Made by a program: the position numbers and the translations under genes. A model generated the notes under the pieces. It ran no database searches, was not told where the DNA came from, and saw only the letters and a list, made by a program, of their open reading frames with translations. A stretch of DNA of 64,000 nucleotides from Kaistella treverensis (GTDB taxonomy: Bacteria > Bacteroidota > Bacteroidia > Flavobacteriales > Weeksellaceae), in the NCBI RefSeq assembly GCF_900114045.1, contig NZ_FORQ01000001.1:1054001-1118000 (forward strand). The letters run 5' to 3'. Positions 9,478 through 17,381 of the stretch are shown here, in pieces. Numbering within the stretch: position 1 is the first letter of the stretch; every line of letters starts with the position of its first letter.

Positions 9478-9954
9478 ATGACACCAGATTTAGGAATTAC
9501 GAAAAAAAATTTAACCGAAGTTTACCAAGTTTTAAATAAAGTGCTTGCCAATGGCAATATGATTTATATTAAGCTCCGAAAATTTCACTGGAATTTATCA
9601 GGAGATAATTTTATGGAATTACACATGCTTTTTGAAGCGCAGTACGACGCGGTAGCACTTGCCGTAGATGAAGTTGCGGAAAGAATCAGCACTTTGGGAG
9701 GAGTTGCAATTGGTACAACCAGCGAATTTGCAGAGCTATCTGATTTAAATGAAACTCCCGGCGCCGTGCCGAACACGCAGGGAATGCTAAAAGAATTGGT
9801 GGCAGACCACGAAACTATTGTAAAAGGTTTAAGAGAAAATATCGATAAATGCGAGGAAGAATATAAAGACGCAGGAACCGCAGATTTCTTAACAGGTCTA
9901 ATGCAGGCGCACGAAAAAATGGCCTGGAAGCTCCGAAAATATTTTAAAGATTAA
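9478..9954 (+). CDS. dps: Dps-family DNA-protection/iron-storage protein
   Basis: Ferritin-like four-helix protein forming dodecamers that oxidise and store Fe(II) and protect DNA. The first ferroxidase segment KFHWNLSG (around residue 37) and the following helix with D-x3-E (VDEVAERI, residues about 59-66) are intact. Length 158 aa fits Dps exactly. It is the second gene of a pair with the PNPOx-like stress protein and ends at a strong bidirectional terminator. Confidence 0.95.
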   Translation: MTPDLGITKKNLTEVYQVLNKVLANGNMIYIKLRKFHWNLSGDNFMELHMLFEAQYDAVALAVDEVAERISTLGGVAIGTTSEFAELSDLNETPGAVPNTQGMLKELVADHETIVKGLRENIDKCEEEYKDAGTADFLTGLMQAHEKMAWKLRKYFKD

Positions 9955-9967
9955 TTCTGAAAATAAA

Positions 9968-9995
9968 AATTCCCTTTCAAATTTGAAAGGGAATT
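9968..9995. terminator. bidirectional terminator between dps and the hydrolase gene
   Basis: A perfect 28-bp palindrome: arms AATTCCCTTTCAAA and TTTGAAAGGGAATT, flanked by T-rich sequence on the plus strand and by the reverse complement of A-rich sequence on the other. It lies between convergent genes. Confidence 0.88.
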
Positions 9996-10020
9996 CTTTT
10001 CGCTGCTAAAACGGCAAATT

Positions 10021-10863
10021 TTATTTAAAAATATTTTTCAGAAAAACCTTCATTTCGTTCCAGGATTTTTCATCAGCATCTTTATTGTAAGCGATCGGAA
10101 TATTGAACTTTTTACCAAGTGCGGTAGCGCCCGGATTTGTAAAAGCGTGAAGGGCATTGGGATAATTCACAAATTTATAGTCAATTTTAGCGCTGTCCAT
10201 TTCGTTTTTAAAGGCTGCAATTTCCTTTTCGGAAACCATGGAATCGGCAGCACCGTTCATCACCAAATATTTTACTTTGTTATTTTTAGCACGAATTCCG
10301 GTTTCCAAATTACCATGGAAGCTTACTACGCCTTTGAAATCGTCTGATAGCCGCGCCATGTTAAGCGCCTGTGCACCACCAAAACAGTAACCAATTATTG
10401 CCATTTTGGAGTAATCGGATTTTTCCGCGAGACTTACCTGATGTTTTGCGGCATCAAACATTCTGCGAGCATCAATAGGAATATTGTAAAAATGCGATGA
10501 AAGCTTCTGAGCTTCTTCCGGCGTATCTACCACTTTCTGGTCGCCGTAATAATCCACTCCAACAGCATAATAGCCTAAACCTGCGAGCTGTTTAACCCGG
10601 TTTTTAATATAATCATTTAATCCCCACCATTCCGGAAGTACGAAAACCACGGGCAACTTACCTTCAAGATCAGGATTATAAGCGGCAAAAGAACGGTGCG
10701 TCACGCCATTAATTTCCGTTTTCAGTTCTTCTGTTTTAATATTACCGTTTATCTGTTCCGAAGTTATCGCCTTATTATCAGTTTGCAGCGGCTTTTCTGT
10801 ACAGGAGGCAAACGAAATTAAAAGCGCTAAAACCGCTAAAATTTTGGGAGTTTTCATAGTCAT
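10021..10863 (-). CDS. dienelactone hydrolase-like lipoprotein
   Basis: Alpha/beta hydrolase of the dienelactone hydrolase family with a lipoprotein signal (lipobox SFASC, Cys21). The nucleophile elbow GYCFGG carries Cys in place of Ser, as in this family. A later Asp (AADSMVS) and His (ALHAFTNPG) complete the expected triad. The translation also starts acceptably at the second Met, two codons in. It is likely periplasmic or lipid-anchored and hydrolyses an unknown ester or lactone. Convergent with dps, downstream of lipA on the same strand but separated by a possible terminator. Confidence 0.9.
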   Translation of the reverse strand: MTMKTPKILAVLALLISFASCTEKPLQTDNKAITSEQINGNIKTEELKTEINGVTHRSFAAYNPDLEGKLPVVFVLPEWWGLNDYIKNRVKQLAGLGYYAVGVDYYGDQKVVDTPEEAQKLSSHFYNIPIDARRMFDAAKHQVSLAEKSDYSKMAIIGYCFGGAQALNMARLSDDFKGVVSFHGNLETGIRAKNNKVKYLVMNGAADSMVSEKEIAAFKNEMDSAKIDYKFVNYPNALHAFTNPGATALGKKFNIPIAYNKDADEKSWNEMKVFLKNIFK

Positions 10864-10920
10864 ATTTTATGGCTAAAAGTACAAAAAATTCGTTGCGCGG
10901 GATTCAATTCTATAACCAAA

Positions 10921-10946
10921 AAAAACGACCTAAAAGGCGCTTTTTT
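10921..10946 (-). terminator. possible terminator after lipA
   Basis: On the minus strand an imperfect GC-rich stem (GCGCC / GGTCG around TTTTA) is followed by eight T residues, 17 bp beyond the lipA stop. One mismatch weakens the stem. Confidence 0.45.
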
Positions 10947-10962
10947 TTCGTTTTTTAAATTT

Positions 10963-11829
10963 TTAATGAATGTGCTTTTCCGCTTTATAAGAACTGCGAA
11001 CCAACGGTGAACTTTCCACATGACGGAAACCTAAACTTCGCGCGAAATCACCATATTGCTGGAATTTTTCCGGCGTCACAAATTTCTTCACCGGCAAATG
11101 TTTTTTCGTCGGCTGCAAATATTGTCCGATGGTAATTACATCGACGTTTGCTTTTCTAATGTCTTCAATCGTTTGAAAAACCTCTGAATTTTCTTCACCT
11201 AAACCGAGCATTAATCCGGTTTTTGTGCGGTTTTGTCCGGCAGACTTTAAATAAGAAAGCACTTCAAGGCTTCGTTCATATTTCGCCTGAATCCGCACTT
11301 CACGCGTTAACCTTTTTACGGTTTCCATATTGTGGGAAATCACTTCCGGACGGACTTCAAGCAATCGATCGATATGTTTCGTAATTCCCTGAAAATCCGG
11401 AATTAATGTTTCCATCGTTGTTCCCGGCGAAATTCTGCGCACGGCGTTCACCGTTTCAGCCCAAAGAATGGAACCCATATCTTTTAAATCATCACGGTCA
11501 ACCGAAGTTAAAACCGCGTGTTTGATTTTCATTAATTTAATGGAGCGCGCGACTTTTTCGGGTTCTTCCCAGTTTACATCGAGTGGTTTTCCGGTTTTCA
11601 CACCACAAAATCCACAACTTCTGGTGCAGATATTTCCTAAAATCATGAAAGTCGCGGTGCCTTCGCCCCAGCATTCGCCCATATTCGGGCAGCTTCCGCT
11701 TTGGCAAATGGTGTTGAGTTTATATTTGTCAACTAACGTTCGGAGTTCGCGGTAATTTTTTCCGGTCGGAAGTTTTACACGTATCCATTTTGGTTTTTGA
11801 GTGGTTGTATCGGTAAGATTTTCAATCAT
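10963..11829 (-). CDS. lipA: lipoyl synthase
   Basis: Radical-SAM enzyme inserting two sulfurs into protein-bound octanoyl groups. The auxiliary cluster motif is CQSGSCPNMGEC (residues about 42-53), the radical-SAM motif is CTRSCGFC (about 68-75), and the C-terminal R-S-S-Y (SSPLVRSSY) is present. Length 288 aa is standard. It lies 46 nt downstream of an ECF sigma factor gene on the same strand, so the two may share a transcript. Confidence 0.97.
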   Translation of the reverse strand: MIENLTDTTTQKPKWIRVKLPTGKNYRELRTLVDKYKLNTICQSGSCPNMGECWGEGTATFMILGNICTRSCGFCGVKTGKPLDVNWEEPEKVARSIKLMKIKHAVLTSVDRDDLKDMGSILWAETVNAVRRISPGTTMETLIPDFQGITKHIDRLLEVRPEVISHNMETVKRLTREVRIQAKYERSLEVLSYLKSAGQNRTKTGLMLGLGEENSEVFQTIEDIRKANVDVITIGQYLQPTKKHLPVKKFVTPEKFQQYGDFARSLGFRHVESSPLVRSSYKAEKHIH

Positions 11830-11875
11830 TATTAAAATGTAAAAAGCAAATTTACGAATTAAGAAATTGCCTCTC

Positions 11876-12433
11876 CTATTCTTCGAAGGAATTATTTTTC
11901 AGCAAAGCGGCGAGCAGTTTTTTCGCGCGCATAATGCGGATTTTTGTGTTTGCTACGGTAATATTCAGCTCTTCCGAAATTTCTTTGATGCTTTTTTCTT
12001 CAAAAAACCTTAGTTGTATAATGTCCTGATAATTAGCATCCAAGCTTTGGATTGAAGCCAAAATCTGTTTCTGATCTTCTTCTGAGATCAGCAGTTCTTC
12101 CGGTGATAAAGCAAGCTGATTTTTAAAACCTTCAAAATTATCGGTGCTGTCCTCGTTTTCACGGGATTTTTTGCGCCAATAATCGATGATGGTATTTTGC
12201 GCGATGGTTAAAATCCAGGTTTTAAACTGAAAATTGGGATCATACAAATCAAGTTTGGACAAAACTTTTGAAAAAACAGAGACGGTGATTTCATCAGCGA
12301 CATGTTCGTCCTGCACTTTTTTCATGACAAAGCTGAAAACATCTACCCAAAATAAGTTGATGAGCTGTGTTTGCGCCTTTTGATTTTTATTGGCAGCAAG
12401 AGAAATCAGGCTAAAAAGATCTTTGTTTTTCAT
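11876..12433 (-). CDS. RNA polymerase ECF-type sigma factor
   Basis: Region 2 is visible at about residues 25-90 (DEITVSVFSKVL, then FKTWILTIAQNTIIDYWRK), and region 4 at 125-175 (IIQLRFFEEKSIKEISEELNI, then VANTKIRIMRAKK). Length 185 aa fits. No anti-sigma gene is adjacent; the next gene on the strand is lipA. The target regulon is not visible. A TAnnTTTG -7 element sits 7 bp before the start. Confidence 0.93.
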   Translation of the reverse strand: MKNKDLFSLISLAANKNQKAQTQLINLFWVDVFSFVMKKVQDEHVADEITVSVFSKVLSKLDLYDPNFQFKTWILTIAQNTIIDYWRKKSRENEDSTDNFEGFKNQLALSPEELLISEEDQKQILASIQSLDANYQDIIQLRFFEEKSIKEISEELNITVANTKIRIMRAKKLLAALLKNNSFEE

Positions 12434-12440
12434 AAAGAAG

Positions 12441-12448
12441 CAAAGATA
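12441..12448 (-). promoter_or_regulatory. -7 promoter element of the sigma factor gene
   Basis: Minus-strand TATCTTTG matches the Bacteroidota -7 consensus TAnnTTTG. No clear TTG was found at the -33 distance, and the leader would be very short. Confidence 0.5.
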
Positions 12449-12491
12449 GCGAATTGTAAAAGGCGCCGCGGCGAATTATTTGGAATTTGAT

Positions 12492-12520
12492 TTGAAGTTT
12501 TATTATAAAATCTTACCTTG
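12492..12520 (+). promoter_or_regulatory. putative promoter of the 98-aa gene
   Basis: TTG, then 19 bp, then TACCTTG; an incomplete match to TTG-N19-TAnnTTTG, 20 bp upstream of the ATG. Confidence 0.4.
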
Positions 12521-12540
12521 CAGGAATATAGCACCCACGT

Positions 12541-12837
12541 ATGAAAACTAAAAAAAAATATAAAAAACAGGTTTTAAAATCGCTGAAAAAACTGGCTAAA
12601 ACAGAATATGATCTTCTGGAGACGATGACAAATTTAATGTTGCTGAAAGAATTTAAAGACAATAAAATTGAATTTAAAGAAGGCGACACTTTCTCTTTTG
12701 AAGACAATATTTTCGACTACAGCGAAGATGAAAACATCAGAAATCTGGCAAAACTGCGGAAAAAAATTATGTCGAGCATGCAGGATTTAGTAGAAAACAG
12801 CAATTTCAAAGACAAGGAAATTGAGTTTCTTGCTTAA
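12541..12837 (+). CDS. small helical hypothetical protein
   Basis: Not recognised. 98 residues, highly charged and lysine-rich at the N-terminus (KKKYKKQVLKSLKKLAK), predicted all-helical, with no signal or membrane segment. A candidate promoter lies upstream and a strong terminator 14 bp downstream, so it is a monocistronic unit between two minus-strand blocks. The intact frame plus its own expression signals support it as real. Confidence 0.75.
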   Translation: MKTKKKYKKQVLKSLKKLAKTEYDLLETMTNLMLLKEFKDNKIEFKEGDTFSFEDNIFDYSEDENIRNLAKLRKKIMSSMQDLVENSNFKDKEIEFLA

Positions 12838-12850
12838 AAATATTTAATTA

Positions 12851-12888
12851 AAAGCGGCTTCAAATAAATTTGAAGCCGCTTTTTTTTG
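12851..12888 (+). terminator. Rho-independent terminator of the 98-aa gene
   Basis: Stem AAAGCGGCTTCAAA / TTTGAAGCCGCTTT (mostly perfect) with a short AT loop, followed by a run of T. Confidence 0.9.
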
Positions 12889-12918
12889 CGAAAAAAATGG
12901 TCATTTAGCAGGTAGAAT

Positions 12919-13329
12919 TTATGTCATCCGGTAGAAATAGGTAATGCCGTAATACGCCGCCCAACCCACAAAAAGAATGATGATAATCCAAATCCAAACC
13001 GGAATGGTTTGCGGTGTTTCACTGCCTTCAATCATAAAACTTTTCTGGTTTCCTTTGTCGTACGCATTAATCATCAAAGGCAAAACGCCGTCTACAATAT
13101 CTTTGTCTTTCAAACCTTCAACACTGACGGACGGCCCGTTTTTCACTGTGAAATGAATTTTCCGTATACCTTCCCGACCTTGCGTAGACTTGCTTATAAT
13201 TTTGAGAACATGTTCGCCATCGGTGAGTTTGGTGGTGTCAAAATCAAAAACAATGGGCGTTTCAAGCTCTGCCAAAGGCGTAACTTCGTCATCTAGGAAG
13301 AGAACAACTGAACTTTTATCTTTGGTCAT
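12919..13329 (-). CDS. tail-anchored hypothetical protein of the oxidase operon
   Basis: Not assignable to a known family by eye. Residues 1-105 look like a soluble beta-rich domain (LETPIVFDFDTTKLTDGEH, then VLKIISK). One strong C-terminal membrane segment follows (about 110-131, PVWIWIIIILFVGWAAYYGI), ending FYRMT, so it is tail-anchored. It is the last of four tightly packed genes behind the Rrf2 regulator, 17 nt after the 86-aa gene. Position suggests an accessory or assembly role for the cbb3-like oxidase; this is inference. Confidence 0.78.
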   Translation of the reverse strand: MTKDKSSVVLFLDDEVTPLAELETPIVFDFDTTKLTDGEHVLKIISKSTQGREGIRKIHFTVKNGPSVSVEGLKDKDIVDGVLPLMINAYDKGNQKSFMIEGSETPQTIPVWIWIIIILFVGWAAYYGITYFYRMT

Positions 13330-13346
13330 AGCTGCTTTTTTTGAAG

Positions 13347-13607
13347 TTAGTTTAAAATCGAATTTTTGATGTGATCCGCTTCTTTTTCACCAGGTCTCAC
13401 CAAATATTTAACCGAAAAAATCAAGGTGTACACCGCGATAATTGCGATAACCGCTACGATAATCCAGTCAAACTGCCCGCGCGGACCCACGCCATGTGTA
13501 AAATCGCGTGTCACCGCCGGTTGCTGCAATTTACATGCTTCGCAGGCAAACGCAAAGTTGACGGCAAACAGGAAAATAAGAATTGCTGTATTTTTAAAAT
13601 TTTTCAT
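13347..13607 (-). CDS. small exported/membrane protein of the oxidase operon with a CxxC pair
   Basis: Unrecognised 86-aa protein. A signal-like N-terminal segment (ILIFLFAVNFAFA) is followed at once by C-E-A-C-K, a short Gly-rich loop (THGVGPRGQFDW), and a second membrane helix (about 50-70) ending in a basic tail. The cysteine pair would lie on the periplasmic side and could bind copper or be redox-active, but there is no His as in cytochrome c. It occupies the place where other cbb3 operons have the small CcoQ subunit, though no homology is evident. Confidence 0.75.
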   Translation of the reverse strand: MKNFKNTAILIFLFAVNFAFACEACKLQQPAVTRDFTHGVGPRGQFDWIIVAVIAIIAVYTLIFSVKYLVRPGEKEADHIKNSILN

Positions 13608-13633
13608 TGTTAATGCTTTATATTAACTTTCAG

Positions 13634-14626
13634 TTATTTCATCTGGCTCATCACAGCTTTAACCTGATCCAGCGTTACCGGTTTTGCGTTATTTCCCCAG
13701 GAGCTTCTTTCGTGATTCATAATGGCCATCACCATTTCCGGTGTAAAATTGGCATTTTTTCCCACTGCTGGCATCGGTCCGTAGCCAGGTCTGCCGGTGT
13801 AACCCAGCATGATGATGTTCACATAAACCGCGATATCATCGCCGCCAACAATCGGACTTCCTTTAAGCGGTGGAAATGCGCCAGGTAAACCTTCACCATT
13901 AGCCTGATGACAGCTTGCGCAGTTTGCGGTGAAAAGTTCGGCACCGTCCGGTAAATCAGCTGCGCCACCGCCAGCGGTAGATTTTTTTACTTCTTTTTTA
14001 TACAGGAAATCCGGTGGTTTTACACCTTCCGGTAATTTGGTTTGTTTTAAACTCTGTAAATACGCCACCAATTGAAGCGCTTTTGGGGTAGCTACAATTT
14101 TTTTAAACTTATCTTTTAAAAATTCCGGCGGTACTTTTACTTCTATGTCACCTTTTTGCAGGTAATCTTTTTCTTCAAACAAAAAAGCATACGATGGCAT
14201 GATGGATTCTTTCACCACGGCGCGCGGCTGATATAAATGTAGCAAATGCCAATCTGAACTGGGTTGTCTTTCACCGATTGCGGTTAAATCCGGGCCGGTA
14301 CGTTCGGAACCCAATAAATTTGGTGTATTTCGCCAAACATCCATTCGGTGGTTTTGTGCATAATCCGCGGGAATACTTGGTCTCGCACCAAAAACTTTAT
14401 CCATTTCCACTTCTCGCACCTGCTGTGTATGACAGGCAATACAGCCGTTTTCTACATACACCGCTTTTCCGGCTTTTTCCATTTTCGTGAGCGGCTTGGC
14501 ATCGGGCAACGGTTTATAAACGGTTTGGTTAGTAATTGCCGGTAGAATTGCGATCTGTAACGTGAGAAACAAAAAGAAAACCAGCGCGGACCAGAAGAGC
14601 ATTTTATGATTATTATAAAATTCCAT
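13634..14626 (-). CDS. ccoO: cbb3-type oxidase subunit II fused to a cytochrome c domain
   Basis: Electron-delivering subunit of the cbb3-like oxidase. An N-terminal membrane anchor (about 8-30) precedes a CcoO/FixO domain with heme c motif CIACH (62-66) and axial Met in SIMPSYAF (143). A linker of about residues 200-225 leads to a second cytochrome c domain with CASCH (236-240) and likely axial Met in GYGPMPAVG. The second domain appears to replace part of the usual diheme CcoP, which is absent. The stop is 7 nt from the start of the 86-aa neighbour's upstream gap, and ccoN lies 7 nt upstream. Confidence 0.93.
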   Translation of the reverse strand: MEFYNNHKMLFWSALVFFLFLTLQIAILPAITNQTVYKPLPDAKPLTKMEKAGKAVYVENGCIACHTQQVREVEMDKVFGARPSIPADYAQNHRMDVWRNTPNLLGSERTGPDLTAIGERQPSSDWHLLHLYQPRAVVKESIMPSYAFLFEEKDYLQKGDIEVKVPPEFLKDKFKKIVATPKALQLVAYLQSLKQTKLPEGVKPPDFLYKKEVKKSTAGGGAADLPDGAELFTANCASCHQANGEGLPGAFPPLKGSPIVGGDDIAVYVNIIMLGYTGRPGYGPMPAVGKNANFTPEMVMAIMNHERSSWGNNAKPVTLDQVKAVMSQMK

Positions 14627-14633
14627 TTTCTTT

Positions 14634-16385
14634 TTATTTGGTGGGAATATTTTCGGTGTTTTTAAATTGTCGCTTGGCTTCTAAAATTTCCGCCGGCGTG
14701 GTCGGGATTCTAATTTCCTCGCGATTATTGACCATTTTATAGAAATTATAGGCGAATACAAAGTGCGAGATCCACATCATGGTTCCACCGATCGCACGCC
14801 ATAACCAGTACGGAGCCGTCATTTTCACACTTTCAATGAATGGTTTACTGTCTATCCACATTAGCCCGCGGGCGGTAGAACCAATCATCAGGGACCAAGT
14901 GTAGAACAGTAAACCAATTAATGCCAGCCAAAAATGAACACCGACCATCAGTTTTGGTGGTTCTTTTCCGGTGATTCTCGGTACCAGGGTATAGGTAAAT
15001 GCCCACAACATAAAAGTGATTATACCGTACATCGTCAGGTGGGAATGCGCAACGGTAAAATCGGTGAAGTGCCAGACCAGGTTGGTAAAACGGAAAGCCT
15101 CCACCGTTCCCTGCATAGAACCTGTAAAATAAAAGATGATTCCAATAAGGTAAAATGGCAGCGTATAGCTGGTTTTCAACTGGTACCAGGCGCCATTAAA
15201 GGTCAAAAGGAAATTCGCGGTACCAGCAACCACCGGAATCACCATTCCCACACTGGCCACAATTGCAACGGTTTGCATCCACCACGGAATCGCACTGAAA
15301 ATAAAGTGGTGGCTACCAATTAAAGTATAAAATAAAATCTGCGTCCAGAAAGCTAAAATTCCCAAACTGTAAGAATAAATAGGTTTATTAAGTTGCTGTG
15401 GCAAAAAGTAATACATTAAACCCAAAGTCAGAAACATAAACCACATGCCTACGCCCTGGTGCATATAATATCCCTGAATAATGGTTTCCGCGAGGCCGTC
15501 CTGCCAGAACGGAAGATATCCAACAAGCAAAATCACAATCACAAACATCGTGGCGGAAATAATATACCAGTTGGAAACGTAAATTTCCTTCGTCGTCCTC
15601 TTTGCGATGGTCATCAGCCAGTTATAGAGGGAAAGCACGATTCCGATGGCAAAAAGCAGCATAAAAGGCCAGATGTATTCGCGGTATTCACCGCCACCGT
15701 TATTTATGCCGGCCATCAGTGAAACGGTCCCGGTAATAACCGCGGCGCTCATAAAAAACAAGGAATACCAGCCCAGTTTTAAGCTGTGAATACCCGTATT
15801 GCTTACACGCGGAATTACATAATATGCCAGCCCCACCATCGCAAAAGATGCCCAACCCCAGAAAACCATATTGGTGTGAACCGGGCGAAGCCGCCCGAAA
15901 CTGAGCCAGCTTAGATGATCGGCATCCGGCGCTACGAATTTAATTCCGAGATATTCTCCAACAGTCGTTGCAAAAAGCAACCAAAAAATAGCAAAGCCGA
16001 GGAAGTACAGAATTAGTTTTGCCAGCGGTTCGGAAATGTATTTTTGTGGAACGTAGCTTTTCTTTGCCGGTATCACGCGAAGTTCCTCAACTTTATTTAC
16101 GTTGTGGATAATGCCTTTCGTGTCGGACGGCGGATTGCTGCCGGACAGTTCATTTTCCGGCACCTGATAAGCCTGGGCTTTTTGGCGCTCCTCGTAAAAC
16201 TGCAGTTCTTCAGGCGAAAGATTTCGGATTTTTCTCTGAAATTCACCCAGTTTTCGCCTTGCTTTCAGGTCTTTATAGGTGCTGTAGGTCTTCACAATCG
16301 CGATCAGCAGGGCCACGAGGACTGGAAGCAGAATAAGCACCAGGGTAATTTGAATCCCCGATTCACCAAAAATTGAATTATTCAT
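14634..16385 (-). CDS. ccoN: cbb3-type cytochrome oxidase catalytic subunit I with N-terminal extension
   Basis: Heme-copper oxidase core. A low-spin heme ligand lies in LRPVHTN (H170); CuB ligands fit H309 (YYMHQGVG) and H359-H360 (GSHHF). PIYSY (336-340) contains the Tyr position conserved in cbb3 oxidases, and heme ligands lie in HFTDFTVAHSH (H447, H449). The residue four after H309 is Gly, as in cbb3, rather than the Glu of cNOR. The first about 110 residues are unusual: an extra N-terminal helix (11-31) and a charged coil before the CcoN core. It is 46 nt downstream of the Rrf2 gene. Confidence 0.93.
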   Translation of the reverse strand: MNNSIFGESGIQITLVLILLPVLVALLIAIVKTYSTYKDLKARRKLGEFQRKIRNLSPEELQFYEERQKAQAYQVPENELSGSNPPSDTKGIIHNVNKVEELRVIPAKKSYVPQKYISEPLAKLILYFLGFAIFWLLFATTVGEYLGIKFVAPDADHLSWLSFGRLRPVHTNMVFWGWASFAMVGLAYYVIPRVSNTGIHSLKLGWYSLFFMSAAVITGTVSLMAGINNGGGEYREYIWPFMLLFAIGIVLSLYNWLMTIAKRTTKEIYVSNWYIISATMFVIVILLVGYLPFWQDGLAETIIQGYYMHQGVGMWFMFLTLGLMYYFLPQQLNKPIYSYSLGILAFWTQILFYTLIGSHHFIFSAIPWWMQTVAIVASVGMVIPVVAGTANFLLTFNGAWYQLKTSYTLPFYLIGIIFYFTGSMQGTVEAFRFTNLVWHFTDFTVAHSHLTMYGIITFMLWAFTYTLVPRITGKEPPKLMVGVHFWLALIGLLFYTWSLMIGSTARGLMWIDSKPFIESVKMTAPYWLWRAIGGTMMWISHFVFAYNFYKMVNNREEIRIPTTPAEILEAKRQFKNTENIPTK

Positions 16386-16431
16386 ATAGAATTATTAACG
16401 GTAAAAAGAACCTTTATTTCAGTAAAAAAAT

Positions 16432-16866
16432 TTAGCGCTTCAGAAAGGTGATTCCATCGGAAACCTGTTCTGCTAAAGACCTCAGCGAGGTAGACTCTAA
16501 AGTTTCGCGCATCTCGTCGCGAATCTGTCTAAATTTAAAGTGCAGCGGGCAGGGCTTTTCAACATCACATTTTCTGAGGCCCAGCGTGCAGTCCTCGAAA
16601 ATTCCATCTCCGTCCATCGCCAAAACGATGTTCAAAAGCGAAATTTTTTCTAAATCTTCCAAGGCAATCGAAAAACCACCGGTCGGACCTTTAAAAGAAG
16701 AAATTATTTCTGTCCGGGTGAGTTTCTGTAAAATTTTCGCCATAAAAGCTGGCGGAGAATCGGTATGTTTTGCAACATCAATTAAGCTTACTTTTCGATT
16801 TTTGAGTGAATTTTTGGCAACATAAATTGAAGCCCGAATTCCGTATTCGCAAGATTTTGAAAACAT
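16432..16866 (-). CDS. Rrf2-family transcriptional regulator with a Cys triad
   Basis: Winged-helix Rrf2 regulator beginning MFSKSCEYGIRAS. I chose this ATG over an upstream in-frame one at 16914 because AAAGGA lies just before it and a -7 element sits further upstream. The Cys triad C-x6-C-x5-C-P-L-H, around residues 85-100, is the usual Fe-S binding site, so it likely senses iron-sulfur status, oxygen or NO. It heads the oxidase operon, and a palindrome over its own promoter suggests autoregulation. Confidence 0.93.
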   Translation of the reverse strand: MFSKSCEYGIRASIYVAKNSLKNRKVSLIDVAKHTDSPPAFMAKILQKLTRTEIISSFKGPTGGFSIALEDLEKISLLNIVLAMDGDGIFEDCTLGLRKCDVEKPCPLHFKFRQIRDEMRETLESTSLRSLAEQVSDGITFLKR

Positions 16867-16883
16867 AAACTTTTTCCTTTTTA

Positions 16884-16914
16884 CAAATGTAGAAAATAAT
16901 TTAATAAAAGACAA
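16884..16914 (-). promoter_or_regulatory. promoter of the Rrf2-oxidase operon
   Basis: TTG, 20 bp, TACATTTG: a full match to the Bacteroidota promoter form, 18 bp upstream of the regulator start. Confidence 0.75.
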
Positions 16915-16928
16915 TAGTGTCCTTTATT
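16903..16928. promoter_or_regulatory. putative Rrf2 operator palindrome
   Basis: Inverted repeat with 11-bp arms AATAAAAGACA / TGTCCTTTATT (10 of 11 positions paired) and a 4-bp spacer. It covers the -33 TTG of the operon promoter, so a bound Rrf2 dimer would block RNA polymerase. Confidence 0.65.
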
Positions 16929-17024
16929 ATTTTTAAATAAAATTTGAGATATTTTTCGGTGCTAAAGATGTATAAATTTCGGAAAAAAGTTTCCGCTCAG
17001 CAGATGTGAAATTTTTCCAGTTAT

Positions 17025-17330
17025 CCAAATTAGAAAATTTGCCTTTTTAAGGGAGAATTTTTTTAATTTAAAGAAAAAAATTTACCTGTTTAAATTTAAT
17101 TCAAAACCAAAAAAACCTCAAAAGAACAGGGAATTTTTTTAACTAAAATCCAAATCAGAAAAATTTGCCGTTTTAAGCGTTAATTTTTTAAAGTCAAAAA
17201 TCATTTTCTCCAATTTAAATTTAATTAAAAACCGAAAAAAACAGCCAAATACCCCGGAATTTTTCTAATTAAATTTAAATCTGAAAAATTTGCCCTTTGA
17301 GCAAGTAATTTTTCAAATAAAAACCGCAGA
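17025..17330. repeat. 125-bp-period AT-rich tandem repeat
   Basis: Three diverged units start at 17025, 17150 and 17275 (two periods of 125 bp). Each begins CCAAAT(C/T)AGAAAAATTTGCC or close to it, continues with a TTTTAAG-like loop, then a run of T and AATTTAAATTTAATT-like sequence. The third unit is truncated and ends in a GCGG hairpin before nrdA. The whole 16929-17381 gap has no credible ORF. Confidence 0.75.
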
Positions 17331-17331
17331 A

Positions 17332-17352
17332 TTTTCCGCGGTTTTTTATCTT
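17332..17352 (-). terminator. hairpin downstream of nrdA
   Basis: AAACCGC / GCGGTTT inverted repeat around AGAATTTTC-type loop sequence, 30 bp beyond the nrdA stop. On the minus strand it follows the gene; a T tract is present only in the flanking AT-rich sequence. Confidence 0.45.
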
Positions 17353-17381
17353 TTTTATGGACTCTTGATTCTTGCCTCTAT

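Noticed and set aside
14634-16385. Catalytic subunit as a nitric oxide reductase
   Set aside because: Gly rather than Glu four residues after the first CuB His, and the PIYSY region is kept, so a cbb3-type oxidase fits better despite the Rrf2 regulator.
17025-17330. Possible CRISPR array
   Set aside because: Units are 125 bp, diverged, and have no conserved short repeats with unique spacers; no cas genes nearby.
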